Assembly (NCBI RefSeq): GCF_949628265.1
Contig: NC_088789.1
Span: 8,424,886 to 8,488,885 of the forward strand
Source of the DNA: Cloeon dipterum
Taxonomy: Eukaryota; Arthropoda; Insecta; Ephemeroptera; Baetidae
Direction of reading: 5' to 3'
Length of the DNA stretch: 64,000 nt
The translations under genes and the position numbers were made by a program. Position 1 is the stretch's first letter; each line of letters starts with the position of its first letter. Under the pieces are notes generated by a model. It saw only the letters and a program-made list of their open reading frames with translations. It ran no database searches and had not been told where the DNA came from. Shown piece by piece: positions 36,001 to 48,100 of the stretch.

Positions 36001-39000
36001 ATATTTCCACATTTAGGAGAGCTATAAGTTTTTTGTCAAAATACCCGGTTTTTTTAAAGTGACAGTAACTGTATCTAGCATCAATAGAGCTTATAGAAAG
36101 CAAAAAATAAAATAGCAATTGTAAATTGTAAGCGACCGACTTTTATACCCAAGTGTACCAGCGTGCAGAGCAGCTTCAAAAAATTGAGTTAATTTCTTGC
36201 TGGTAAGAGTGCCTTTTGAAAATCCCATTTCAATGCGTTAAAAGATGTACTTTCCTTCCTTATAATCGGCTCGAGAAAGCTCTTTCTCACACTCTTCATA
36301 ACGCATTTGCAAAATCAATGAAGCGTGTCTCTGTTTCACGCCCCCGCACTTGTCGCCAGGAAAAGAGAGCTTGAGTGGGCGCGCGGAAAAACCTGGCAGA
36401 GGGTGCTTCAAAAGTGCTGGTGGTTTGTTTTCCGAAAACAGATCTTTTTGTTTATCCAAATCTGCTTGAATGATAAGACTTTTCTCCTCTGCTGCGTTAC
36501 ATACAATGATCTGGCGGAATATTTTCAGTGAAAATACACGACCTCAAAAATGAATTCCTCTACGACGACGACGTAGCAGACACTGCTGAGCAGAGAGTGG
36601 AGAGAATAAGTTCGCTCCGGTGAATTTGGGGCCCACCTCGCTCTCGTCAAATTACACCGAATGCCACGTTTGTTCAGTGCACGCTTCAATGGGCAGCAAA
36701 ATCCGCAAGGCACGAGATGTAGCAGCTAATTAAAGACGGGCCAAGAACTTATAATGTTGAGAGCAAGCGAGGGATGTGAAAAATGAATGAGCCAGCATTT
36801 TAATCCAACATAAATTGTTAAATATAACTGAGTTTTAAATATGTTGGTTGTGTTTTATGGCCATGATTTTTAATACTTCAACGAATTTATAAAAGCTAGG
36901 CTCAATTTGAGAAATCCAAAAAATAATTTTATTAAACAGATAAAATGTAAAATATGGGGAGGGGGTTCGCAGCCTCGTCACCAGAGACAAATCATTTTGG
37001 GTTTATTTTGCTGTTAGCAGCTTTATAAGCGAACCTTAGGAACGATTTTTATTTTTAACATTTTGGCCACAGTTGAACTTTTAATTAAAAATCGATTAAT
37101 TTATGAGCTGATCTTCATCTAGAATGTAAATATAGAACTGTGTTTCACATCCCCCAAATGAAAGGGATGAAAGCAATGCTGTTGCCGTGTACACTTTCTC
37201 AATCAGCATTGTCTCGCGCCCGTCGGACTGGAGATGCCAAATCGAAAGAGAAGCGGCGCAGATTGAAACACGCGCATACGATTTGCATGAGATCTGCTGC
37301 GAATTTTGTACTTTTCACGGCGAGCTGCGGAATATTTGCCTGCAAGCTTCTCTTGAATTCGTTCTCTCTTCTTTTCGCGCTGGATTGAGACGAACGCCGG
37401 CGAGCAAAAGCGGAGATTTTGCATTTTCCCGCAAAGAGCAGCAAAAGCTGCGAGCGCGAGTGCTTAACGAGTCTTTTTGCAATGAAATTTCCATCTTAAA
37501 GGCGCGCACACTTAACTTGTACTCGTTTGTCTGTGATTTGTTGTAGACAAGACGCGAAATTCTATCGTGAAGGCAAAGCAATTTTTGAAATTAATTCTTC
37601 AACTTTTACAATTTGGTTAATTCCTTGTTAAAGTTTTAATTCGATGAAGTTTAAGATATAATGTCGTTTATGTGTAATCTAATAAAATTCCTAGAACCCC
37701 CAGAAAGTTTTGTGAAAGATTTTTAATTAAAATTTACTTTGCGTCTCTGTTAAGAAGTAATTTTAATGATTGAAAGACATTTTGATTTACCGTAGCAATT
37801 AACACAGCTTGTCTGAACTGTCCGAACTGTCAAAATTCAGTTTCGTTGGTTAACGTGCAGATGCTTGAACTGTATTTTAATGCTTTACTGTCATTATTTG
37901 GTTTCTTAAAATTAATATTTCTAAAATGTTTCAAATTACTGGAATATTTTAGGATGCATTTTAATAATTTGAGCTAGTTTTATAAATGTGAAAATTTAAG
38001 AATAGTATTAATGAGAAGATCATCTATATTAAGCAAAAAATATTTCACTGTCTGATATGTTTTTACTGAAAAGTGCAGGTTTTATAATCACCCCACCGCA
38101 AAATCGATTAGAACAATCATGCCATGGCTTATTTCGTGTAAATTTCGGTTGCAGGCTAATTTATTCGGAAACTTTTGGGTTGATGTATCTGCATACTTTC
38201 AGCTTTAATAACAACTGTTCGTGTGCACCTTAAATTTAATGACTTGTGTCCTGGCACTTAAAAAAATAAGATAAAAATAAAATTTTTAAATTCCTGCATA
38301 TGAAATTTCCTTCGAAAATAGCCCGGAAAACGTGCCAAATCAGCTGCTTCAACTGTTGAGCACATTTTTGTGTGCGCATTCCACTTTATTTGGAATCCGC
38401 GCAATATCAGCAATTTCGCAGGAACGTGCGCGATTTCGCTTCCGGTCTTTAACGGATTATAATTTTATATAAATACATAATGTGGTGCGCTCTTGCCGGG
38501 AATCACACCAGCATTGACAAGGCCGTCGCGATTTATTCATAAAAAGCAGCGGCTGCACGTGTATGCACACTGCACTCTTATATATTCATCGAGAGCAGCG
38601 CGCAGCAAAGGGACATTGCTCCAATTCCGCGTACGCGCTTGCCGCTGGCGCGCATTATGCAGCCGCGCTCTATATATATAGCTTCTATATCTAAACACTG
38701 TAGTGAGCAGCTTTAGAATTACGACATTCGCCGGCTCGGGATTAATGAGAGCGATATATATTTTTTAATGTCAACCGGAGCTTGTTTTCGCTGGTTCAAT
38801 ACAAGGCGATAAATTTGCAAGCAAAGCGAGTGCAACATCATCAATGATCTACCATCCCTGTCAGAGTGTTCGCGTCGCGCTCGCTTTAGTCTGGAGCTGT
38901 CAATGTCGGAACACTGTGTTCCAGTTATGTACTGCTGGATGTTAAATTGAGTTATTACAGGTTATTATTTTGCATCGAATAACAAACGACCGGCGAATTT

Positions 39001-41054
39001 TTCCTCCTTATTTCGCTTGGAGCTACTTCGCCTGGACAGAAAAGGTCATCGGAGAATAATATCGGAATCCGTTTACTTCGAACCCCTTTGAAATTGGAGA
39101 AGATAATGTCTTTGCGCGTGGGAATGAGCTCTACATTGTCAGGAGAATATCAGGTCCTAGTCAATATTTGTTGTTCGCCAATTCATAACAATTTTTCCCA
39201 TGGGCTCTCGGGGGGAGGGGGTGACAGTGGAAATTTGTATTATTTCTGGTATATATTATATTTGAAAAAAATTAAACATTTTTAACGTTTGTATTTTTAT
39301 TTTAATTTCTATGCAGTTAAGATTTTTAACGAAAAAAAAATTTGGTTGGATACAAAGTGAAACAAGGGCAGAAACAAGGTGAAACAGAAAGTGAAAAAAT
39401 TGCATGAGTCATAGTTGCTTTATAATTTTTCGTGTTACGGTAATACATTCTCTTTGTATGCATGGACACAAAATACTATTTGTTTTGCTGCGATTAGCAG
39501 CTTGCCGAGCACCAGCCGATAACTCGTCCGAATTGGCTGAACTTGTATAAGGTTGTAAATAAATATTTCCTTTAAAAAAGATGCATGCGCCTTTTGTAGA
39601 ATTTATAAAATGTTAAGGAATCTGCAGCTGCGCTGCTCAATGAAAAAAAATACACTGTATAAATGTAGAACTTGGAGATTGAAAGATGCATATTTTTCGC
39701 AGCGCATATGCACAACCTGATACTCACTTTTAAAATACGCACAATGACAATGCTGCATTTCTCTGCTATTTAAGTGCCTGCAATAACCTACAATGTGCTA
39801 TATTGATGTGGAAAAATGTCTGCGAGTTTTCTAGTAAAACCAATTTCATTTTTTTAAGTCTAACACGAAAATGTTTCCATTTTATGAGATAATCGCAAAA
39901 TTTCTAATATATTCCAAATTGATAAATCAGTGTAATCATCAGTGCAACGGGAATTGGGTCTGGATCTGTTTTAATCAACGAAGTTCATTCAAACAAAAAT
40001 TGTGAGATTAAATTTTTATTTTGTCTGTATGTGACCTGCTGGTTTATGAGATGTTTGTATATTTAATTATTGTTGTTGGAAGAAATGAGACCATCTTTAT
40101 AGCAAATAGAGGTTGCTCAAAGAATAGAAAAATGCAACTCTTGTAATTGCCATATTTAATTATTAAACTCTTGCTGTTCTGAGTTCTGACAATCAATTTT
40201 GCTATATATTTACTTATACAGCATTTGAAATTTGAGTTTGTTTTTAAATAACCTCGATTTCATGCGAAATTTAGGATTGGGGCCTTACAACATGCTATTT
40301 CAGCATGCGCATCCTCAAAAGACAACCGAAATTGGAAGCATTTTTAATGCTTTTCCTGCTTTTCATTCATTTAGCTGTGAGAGGAGACATTAATTTAGAT
40401 GAAGCCGTCCTTCCAAGCATGTTTAGCTGACACTAAAGTTTTGAAACTGATATTTCTTTTTCTTTACAAAGTTCGTTCATTAGTTAAGAATAATATTCTT
40501 AACTACATATTATGTAGAATTCTTTCAGAAAAACATCGATACCATGGACCATGATCAAGTCATCGAGCACGTCTCTAGTCTAAAAATAGTTGTGAATAAA
40601 CGTACTATACCCACAAACCGCAGGAGAGGCAAAGAAGGGAAAAATATCGAGGAAAATTACGCTGATCAGTCGACATTCACCTTAATTTTTCACTTACAAT
40701 TAGAATGAAATATTGAAAAATATGAGATGATTTGAGTGCTCAAATTTATTTCCCAAACTTTTATTATAACAATATATCAATACGTTTATATTAAAAAATT
40801 CAAGCATAAATAGTTGTACTGATTTGGATTCTCGGGGCAATTTTCATGCGCGCGATTACAGCACTACAAGACACTATAGGAGTCGTGGGAAAAAAATATT
40901 CAAACGTGTCTCGCTTACCAACACCAAATTCACCAACGATGAGGAATTTGAAGAGCAGCTCGCTGCAGAGCAGAGGCGGTGACTCGCACCGCGTGAACTG
41001 CCAGCAGGGCTCATTGCCAGGGTCATCAGGGGAGGTGCTGCAGGACTTGTCCAT
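17888..41054 (-). CDS. Rab32: Rab GTPase of the Rab32/Rab38/Rab29 group, 243 aa, seven coding exons
   Basis: Small GTPase; the family controls traffic to lysosome-related organelles, including pigment granules. Minus-strand exons, all in phase: 40919-41054, 30751-30783 (33 nt), 28592-28688, 27948-28004, 20162-20222, 19705-19888, 17888-18051. The product starts MDKSCSTSP with a 35-residue extension, then P-loop GEFGVGKT (split by intron 1), switch I region YKITIGADF, G3 WDIAGHERYGYMTRVYY, G4 NKSD, G5 TSAKEN, and ends EKPCGCG. DIAG rather than DTAG at G3, LPDGSPIPIVLMANKSD and SAKENVNIDEA are Rab32-group traits. Oddities: His replaces the catalytic Gln after IAG, IGADF replaces IGVDF, and the cysteine tail is CGCG rather than CC or CXC. 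The start is the first in-frame ATG; a TATA-like box lies 85-93 nt upstream. Assignment to the group is firm; whether it is the Rab32 orthologue or a sister paralogue is less sure. Confidence 0.9.
18052..19704. other. Rab intron 6, no recognised feature
   Basis: Intron between the last two coding exons, with gtgagt donor followed by a TG-repeat (minus strand) and ttttgcag acceptor. No exon, repeat or RNA gene recognised. Confidence 0.6.
20223..27947. other. Rab intron 4, 7.7 kb; one unexplained ORF and simple repeats
   Basis: Long intron between the switch II exon and the VAAAVVFDV exon. It contains a poly-C run (20837-20850), a C-rich GCCC repeat (25768-25795; G-rich in the Rab pre-mRNA) and an unassigned minus-strand frame at 25221-25472. 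That 83-aa frame (DKVAKNLRLSHPCFSAS start, FAEYTRL end) has fairly balanced composition but no family I know. Other frames look random. Confidence 0.5.
20837..20850. repeat. Poly-C homopolymer
   Basis: Fourteen consecutive C residues in Rab intron 4, followed by TCGGG. The length is likely to be error-prone in the assembly. Confidence 0.9.
28689..30750. other. Rab intron 2 with an AT palindrome
   Basis: Intron between the 33-nt exon and the switch I exon. It holds the (AT)n palindrome at 30018-30101. A 76-aa minus-strand frame and a 112-aa plus-strand frame around 30197-30589 are not recognisable and do not fit the Rab reading frame. The shorter intron 28005-28591 shows nothing. Confidence 0.5.
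30018..30101. repeat. (AT)n tract flanked by 12-bp inverted repeats
   Basis: About 30 AT units flanked by attaaatgttta (30018-30029) and its exact reverse complement taaacatttaat (30090-30101). The whole 84-bp stretch is a near-perfect palindrome able to extrude as a cruciform. It lies in an intron of the Rab gene. Confidence 0.85.
30784..40918. other. Rab intron 1, 10.1 kb
   Basis: The intron that splits the P-loop codon. It is AT-rich with many short frames on both strands, none with recognisable domains or plausible splice partners; I see no nested gene. The only structured element noted is the repeat at 31101-31438. The long first intron is where transcriptional control elements would be expected, but I cannot point to any. 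Confidence 0.5.
31101..31438. repeat. Direct repeat flanking a hairpin
   Basis: The 17-mer caatattaacattattg occurs at 31101-31117 and 31422-31438. Between them, gaagcggcgattgcca (31256-31271) faces tggcaatcgtcgcttc (31366-31381): a 16-bp inverted repeat with one position that is a G-U wobble in RNA, and a 94-nt loop. It may be a small non-autonomous element remnant or chance; the AT-rich 17-mer is weak evidence by itself. Confidence 0.4.
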
Positions 41055-41138
41055 GTGCGCTGAAATCCCTTCATACACTAGCGGCAGACAATTTTACAAC
41101 CTCGGCCGACGAAATGCGACACCACTCTGTCAATCTAC

Positions 41139-41146
41139 CTATATAA
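41139..41146 (-). promoter_or_regulatory. TATA-like box for the Rab gene
   Basis: TTTATATAG on the minus strand, about 90 nt upstream of the Rab start codon. A start site about 30 nt downstream would give a 5' UTR near 60 nt. The 640-bp gap to PHF5A must hold both the Rab promoter and the PHF5A 3' end. No initiator was verified. Confidence 0.35.
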
Positions 41147-41594
41147 ACTTGGTTTTATACACTTCTGTGCAGCCCGCTCAGGTTCTCCCTGCCTCACTTT
41201 CCGCATTGTGCGGACTGCCAGTGCTGTCATAGAGCAGGAGATGGCGACACCCTGCCTTGTCTTATCGGGTTTCAACGGCCTGCTTTATTGCAAATTTTAA
41301 GCTTATTCGATTTGCTGTCTTTGCGGGGTTTATAATAACAACTGTTGGCACTGAAAAGGGCTCAACGATGTCAATATGCTTATGTTGCAAGGCAACATCT
41401 TTGCATTTATAATCCACCACATGCTTTTCTAAGGAAGGGTTTGGTTTCATACTACAGGAACTAGAATAAACCCCCCAGGAGCGTAACATGAGGCTCAACA
41501 CATTTTTAAGTAATAAAATTGTATATCGTTCATATTGTTTTGACATTGGTTTAAAAAAAATTATCTTTCATCAAGTTCATCAGTTTCCTCAGAT

Positions 41595-41600
41595 TTTATT
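41595..41600 (-). terminator. Candidate polyadenylation signal of PHF5A
   Basis: AATAAA on the minus strand, about 95 nt after the PHF5A stop codon at 41693. No other AATAAA lies closer in this orientation that I could see. Confidence 0.4.
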
Positions 41601-41692
41601 TATGGAACAGTAAAATGAGAAATATTAATACAATTTTACTTATTTGAAATGTGGAATTTGTTAAACAATGATCGCAGAACATGTCCAAACGT

Positions 41693-42790
41693 CTATCTCC
41701 TCTTGAATCCGTATTTCTTGCGCTCGTAGAAGAGATCTGTTTTTGAGCTTCCCAAGTTTACAATTTTTGGGCATCCATCTCTCTGAAATAATGATTAGAA
41801 GTTGGTTAAATATATTGGTTAAGAAAAACCATAAAATAAAAACCTTATACTAAAATACCGCTAAAGATCTTGTTTGGATTTTAGCAAAAATGGTCTAGCA
41901 ATTCATATTAAAATTTCTAATAAATTGTGAATCTGATTTTGAAATGATGACAGACCACAGCAATGTGTTTTAATTAACAATGAATCAGAAACCAACATGC
42001 AGTCAATTTTTTCTCTTTCATATGTTTGAAAATCCGATTAGAAATATTTGTATACATTTTTTTTAAATTCCATCAACTTTGAAAAAAAAACACTTTAGAC
42101 TAGTCTCAAACCGCGAATATAGATCCAATTCGTGATAATGTAACTATAATATTATAAAAAACTGTTTGCATGATTTTTATGATAGTAAAATGATACAATC
42201 ATGAAATAATGTTAAGCTACATTAAACTGGACTTCTTATGATGAGAAATCTTTTTTGATGTAGTTTTTTTTTTAATTTAAAAATATAATATACGCACATC
42301 TTTCTCCTGAATAGTACACTCTTTGCAGTAGTAAGCGTCCGAGACGCCCGGTCCTCCGCAGATGACGCATCGGCCTTGGTATGATCCATAATTGCACTCA
42401 TCGCAGATTCTAACCAGCGTGCAGGGTCGCACATAGGAGTCGCAAATCACGCACTTGCCATCGCACTTTTCACATAACCGGCCAATAGCTGTAAATAAAA
42501 TGGAATTTAAAATACAATTACAAGACGAACATAAAAAAGGGTGCCGGACGGCGTTGGAATAGTGCACAATTTGATCACGCCTTATCGCTTATCGTGTAGT
42601 GCAGAGCAAAGCTATTATGTATTATAATTTTTATGTATTAAAGTTGAAATAATATTATATCATTCGGGACACTCAGCTTGAGGCAAAATAAAGTCCATTG
42701 GAGCAAGTGTGTGCAAAATTTGTTGAGCAGAAACATACCAACGCCTGGCTGTTTACGGCAAAAAATCAAATCGGGATGATGCTTAGCCAT
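41693..42790 (-). CDS. PHF5A: PHD finger-like domain protein 5A, SF3b complex subunit, 110 aa
   Basis: Core subunit of the SF3b module of U2 snRNP (yeast Rds3). It sits against SF3B1 and helps hold the branch-point adenosine, so it acts in nuclear pre-mRNA splicing. Minus-strand exons: 42739-42790, 42298-42488, 41693-41782, joined in phase (17 codons + 1 nt; 2 nt + 63 codons; 29 codons + stop). The product starts [17 protein letters not shown] and ends [11 protein letters not shown]. It contains all the zinc-binding CXXC pairs (CEKC, CVIC, CDEC, CVIC, CKEC). Length equals the human protein, and I see only a few substitutions (Pro for Ala in exon 1, Arg for Lys near the end), consistent with the extreme conservation of this family. 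The exon 2 donor is gtgcgt, a slightly weak site. Confidence 0.97.
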
Positions 42791-45117
42791 GTTGCCTGTG
42801 AAGTATGATTATAAAACAAAAAGTTCCGTTCGACTTGGTAAATATGAGCTAAAACTCATCCAAGGGAAAAGCAAAACAGTGGGATCTTCAAGCTGCTCTG
42901 CTCATGTATTTCGAACGATGTAAACACAAATGCCGGCTGCTCCAATCTGATTGGTGGCAGCCCAAAACAAAACATTATCTTCGTGAAAATAAAAGACCCG
43001 CGAATTTCAAATCTTGGAAAGAGTTCCACCAACAAAAGCAGTCTTATCTCCCGGAATCATGAGTGTTAAAAGCCCTCTGTTCTTGTGCTATCCTATTATA
43101 TCCTCATCAATCATCAATTTTGGTCTTATGAATGATTTCATCGATTGGCGTTGTAATTTGTTCGTTTGAAGTTGAAACAAACTTTTACTATTTACACCTT
43201 TACATTTACAATCCATGTGGCTTGGTCTTCACAAAATACAGGGAGAATAGGAGTGAAATAGTCTATACCAGACAGCATACGATAAGGACAGTCCCTGCTC
43301 AGTGCTCACTCATATGGAGCGTCCGTGAGCAAGCTAAGAAGTTCAGCATCCACTGGCAGGTGGCAGGATGATAGCTTTTTCAGCTAATCAGAGGCCGTCT
43401 TGGAGTTTGTTGCCTGTTACGCCCACGAAAAACTCCGATACACACCCCTCATCGCCTCCCTCTGCACGTGGGCGTAACAGGCTGCGCCGTATAGCTGAGA
43501 GAGGGGAAAAATTCCCGTCTGTAAATATGTCGGTGTCCGCCAGTCCTAGCTAAACCATCCTTACCATACAACAACGATAACATAAAAACAAAAGGAAAAG
43601 AAAGACGGAAGAACAGGAAGAACAGCGGTGCTGTGTGATTGGTGTGGATGTGACTAGGCGAGGAAAACGGCCAGATCAAGGACGAGAGTGGACGAGCCAA
43701 CAATAATTTTGGCTCTCGTCGGGTGTGTTCTAATTTTTCCAAAATCTTGTGATGATTATAAATTATGTGCATATACATCATAGATACTAAAACGCGCTTC
43801 AACGTCATCTCAAGCTGCAACCCACCCCCAATGTGCGAGACTTAAGGTTTCTACGGCAAATCTTGTCTCCCTAATATGTATAATATGTAACTTTATTCAT
43901 GTATGTATCTCATTTTAATATAATTATTATGATTAATTGGGTTGTGGCATTAAAGGGTTGACGTTTTTTTAATTTTCTTTGAGCTAAATTAAACTTTTCG
44001 AGATTATATTATGCTCTGAGATAGGATGATTGCGGCCTACTCGCGAAAAATCACGTGTTGTCAATTTCCAAAACACACCGCTGAGTAACGTGGGCCTCTG
44101 TGGGACAAGCTCCTGTCAGTTCAGCTATAAGAACTTTGTTTAATAACAAAAACCGATCAAGACTCGATTTGCTGTGTGTATTAAACAAACTCTTGAGAGC
44201 GGTTATTAGCTCCATTGGGTGGGTATGAAATGGGCTTGTCACCTCATGTATTGTTTTCCCTGAACCCCTGATATGTACAGCTTAAAATTGAGGTGACAAT
44301 CCTTTCTCAGACCCACTCATTGAATTTTCCCATATTCTGCATTAATTATTCTTTTATATTTTACTTTCAACCAAAGTCCTAGAAAATAGAAGAGAACACA
44401 AAAGGCTGTCAAACTGTATTCTACAATAATTATAATTTTGTGATTTCATAACACTTATGGGTCTAAGATAAGCTTGTCACCTTAATTTAAGGCCGCCCCC
44501 TCACTCTCATAATAATAACATTGATGCACGGGTTTCATTGGAGGAAGCCAGCCCAGAAAAGAAGAAACTCATGTTACTGCCCTAGCTCCGTGTCTTTTAT
44601 TCAAACGCTGGCCATTTGTCCCGTAAAATTGATTCACACATGCAAGTGCAAACTAGCAAGCAGCGAGTCAAACTACTTTCGCAATCCTCCCAAGTTCAAA
44701 ATTTAATCGACCATTTCCTTGTAATGATAGTCCAGCGTAGGCAGCAACAAGGCGCTTATCAGCATGCACTCTAATCCTTAATATCACTAGAATTGTCACA
44801 TTTCAAGTGCGAGCTAGCCTAAGGCTTGTGGGGAAATTTTACTGACCATTTTTGAGCATTCTTGAAAAGTTCATTTATGAAACAGGCTAAAAATCTTGGG
44901 CAAGGTTTATTAAGCCAGGGCTCGATATTAGTCACGTCTGATATACCTTCATGCTATATGAGAAAGTGTCAAACGAAAATTTACCTATTTAAAATATCAT
45001 GTAAATTTTATGTATTAGCTCAAGTTTTACTTACAATTAGAATAATTAATTTATGCATACGTGAAGTAACTTCTGTTGTTTTTTAACATATCAGTGCCAT
45101 ATGCTCTTATTTTTCAG
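42791..45117. other. Divergent PHF5A/MED25 intergenic region
   Basis: 2.3 kb between two housekeeping genes transcribed away from each other. MED25 has an acceptor (tttttcag, ending 45117) 18 nt before its ATG, so at least one 5' UTR exon must lie in this region; I cannot place it. The region contains a strong inverted repeat at 43412-43482 and a smaller imperfect hairpin at 43681-43720. Frames of 79 aa (43132-43371) and 123 aa (minus, 43449-43820) are unrecognisable. Confidence 0.5.
43412..43482. repeat. Perfect 16-bp inverted repeat, 39-nt loop
   Basis: gcctgttacgcccacg at 43412-43427 is the exact reverse complement of cgtgggcgtaacaggc at 43467-43482. The right arm includes part of a CACGTG E-box (43465-43470). 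It could form a cruciform or an RNA hairpin. Pairing stops outside the 16 bp (T opposite T). Confidence 0.8.
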
Positions 45118-45135
45118 GAAGTCTGACAGCCCATA

Positions 45136-48100
45136 ATGGTTTTAGGAAACTCTGAACTTAACATGGCTGATGTTGTCATTGTCGTTGAAGGCACAGGTTC
45201 AAATGGTGCATATATAAATGACCTCAAAGTCAACTACATACTTCCTACATTGGAGTAAGCCTTATTATTTGAATTACTTGTGTCCTGTCACAAATTGACA
45301 CGTTTTTTTGTCAATCCAGGTATTTTAATCAAGGTTCAATTGAGGATAAAGACTACATTCCAGAAGTAAGCATTCAAATTTACTTTAAGAATTAACACAA
45401 CATGATCAAATCATCATTTCAGAGTTCCACAACACTGTACGCTCTAGTTATTTTCCATGCAACTGACTGTGTCCCTTACCTGACAACAGAATGCTTTGGA
45501 CCTTTTCCAACACCTCAAAAATTCCTCGTCATGTTGGAGTCCTTGGAGTAAGAGATCTTGAGCTAGAAATTACTCTATAACTGAAATCATCTCTAGATTT
45601 ATAGGTGGCAGGGGCGCATCACACGCTCACATAGCTGAAGGTCTGGCCACTGCTATGCAGTGTTTTGATGACCTACAGCTGAAGAGAGAAGCCAACGCAA
45701 GCCCTCAAAAGCATTGCCTACTTATCAGCAATTCGCCTCCGTACAGCGTCCCAACTGCAGAATCGCAAAACTACTCGGGCAACACAGCAGAGCAAATGGC
45801 CGCCTTGATGCAGGAGGTGAGATAAGATTGCACCTTAAAAACCAAAATAAAATATTATGCTTTGCAGAATGGAGTGAATCTGTCAATCATATCGCCACGG
45901 AAAATCCCAACGCTGTTTAAGCTTTTCGAAAAAGGCGGGGGCGACCTTGCAGCCTCGCAGACTAAAAACTACGCCAAAGACCCACGCCATCTGGTCCTCC
46001 TGAAGGGATTCAGTCTGAAAGAGCGACCCGTGAGTCCCATCCCGCCGCAGCCCACGGTGATGCCTACCGCAAACTTAGGCAGTCCCGCACCCCCGCAGCC
46101 GCACCCTCCTCAGGCGAACGCTCCCCCTGTCTTCCGGCCGTCAATGGCGCCTAACAGACCACCGCTTGGTTTCCCTCAGAACCAGCAGCAGCAGCCTTTC
46201 AGAATGGAACAGCCTCAGATGCGACCTGGAATGAACCCCAGGTGGCCTCAGGCACAGCAGACCATGATGCAGGCGCAGCCAATGCGGCCGGCCATGCCTC
46301 AGCAGCAGCAGCAGCAGCCGCAAGCACAGCAGCCAAGTCCCCTGATTGCGCAGCTCCAGCAACCTCCTGCAGGAGTGAATGTTATTGGACAGCCAGGAAT
46401 GAATCAACAGTTCCCACCAGGTTTGTCCAATTTATTTACACATATCAGAATTTCCTCTTAACCTACAAAGATGGGTTCCTATTTTAATTTACACTGCTTC
46501 CCTCTTTTTTGGGTCAAATTTTTTATTCTATTGATCCACATTTTGTGGGCAGATACCAAATTGATTATAAGGGCACTCGAAAACAAGCTTGTAGGAGTGG
46601 GTGTCAGAACTGTCAGATGATTGAAACACAACAAGTAAATCAAATATATCTATTTTTTATTTCACAAAATCAACAAGTGGTCGTGAAATCCAGTGTTAAA
46701 ATGTTGTGTACAGTAAGAGAAAGTGTGAAAGAAATTACCACCGCTCTCAACATCTTCACTCTTCCAGCTAAAGCATCAGCTGTCTGCACGGCATTCCCTT
46801 TTCTCGCTCATGTCCCCCTCCAGTGCCTCACATGTACAATTATTCAGAATGAAATTGGGTTTAACTTTGTTGTTATAACCTACGGTGCATCAATTAGTGA
46901 AAAGTAATTAGTCACTTATTTAGACTAATTTAAAGTCAATTTTGCCGGAATAAATTGGAATCTAATTTTCTGGAAATTGAGATTTTGGAACTTAAATGGG
47001 AAACGTCTGGAAGTTTCAAGTACCAAGTAGTAGTGGAGAGAATCACCACAAGCTTGACCTATTCAATGACGACACATTGTAATTTAAGTATGTGAATTCA
47101 AAAGATATAGCAACTCATGTTAAAAAGAGAATAATTTAATTTATGAGTTTAGAGTTTAGTCTTTGTTACTTTTAGCAAATTGATCATTTTGATGGAGAAA
47201 TCAGGCGGGAAATTCAGAGTTTTTTTAGAAATTTTGCTTTACCATTTCCTTTGCAGTTAGACAACATTAGTATTGTTTGGGTCTTATGGGCTACTACATT
47301 ATTCTCCTAATGTTAAGCAACCTGTTTGTTTTAATTATTTTATCTTGATTCTTGGTAGATGCCAATGATGGCAGAATTACGTGTGGCAGTCATAATTGTA
47401 AAACAATTATAACAAATTAATGTAGCTCCCTTGATGTGTAGCGAGCTCTGACCCTTTTTTTAATTTAAATTAAAAGGCTGAAGCTATTTTATTACAATTC
47501 TCAAAAACTTGTTCCAGGTGGCAACATGATGAACCCCATGCAGCAGCAAATGGCGCAGAACATCCGCATGCCGACAAATCCCGCGGTTGCAGCGCAACAA
47601 ACGCCCGCACAATTGCCTCAGCAACAAGCTAGCCAAAACCAGCCAACGCCGCAAATGTCTGGCATGCAAAACCAACCACTGGTCCAGCCTCAAACCATGA
47701 ACCCTCAAATGGCCCAGCAGCAGCAACAACAACAACAACAACAACAACAACAGCAGCAGCAGCAGCAGCAGCAACAGCAACAACAGCAACAACAGCAATT
47801 GGGCGGAGTGCAGACCCAAATGCAAGGCCAGCAGGCGCCGGGCCAGGTGCTGGCTGGAATGCAACAGCCTGCCGGTGGCAGGGAGAGACAGACCATCTGG
47901 TCTGGCTTGTTGGAATGGATGGAGAAAAATAGAAATTCTGACGCACAAAGGACGTCCAGAAGCGTTCCCTGCCAGGTCTCAGCAAATACTAAAGATGGCG
48001 AGCCTGAGTTGTGAGTTTTTACAAAATCATTTGGATGTATTTTTTATTCTTAATTGTTTAGGCGAGCGGATGGTTGGCCGTCCAAGCTTTTGATGCAGCT

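Noticed and set aside
43132-43820. 79-aa plus and 123-aa minus frames between PHF5A and MED25
   Set aside because: No recognisable domain or splice support; composition typical of spacer.
44230-44485. gcttgtcacct repeated near 44233 and 44470
   Set aside because: Only 11 bp, no flanking similarity; within chance expectation for this length of sequence.
46509-46907. 132-aa plus-strand frame in MED25 intron 5
   Set aside because: MED25 exons 5 and 6 join in phase without it, and no domain is visible.
47484-47985. Antisense frames rich in Leu, Cys or Val over MED25
   Set aside because: They are the complement of the CAA/CAG glutamine tract, not genes. The same holds for 48508-48924.
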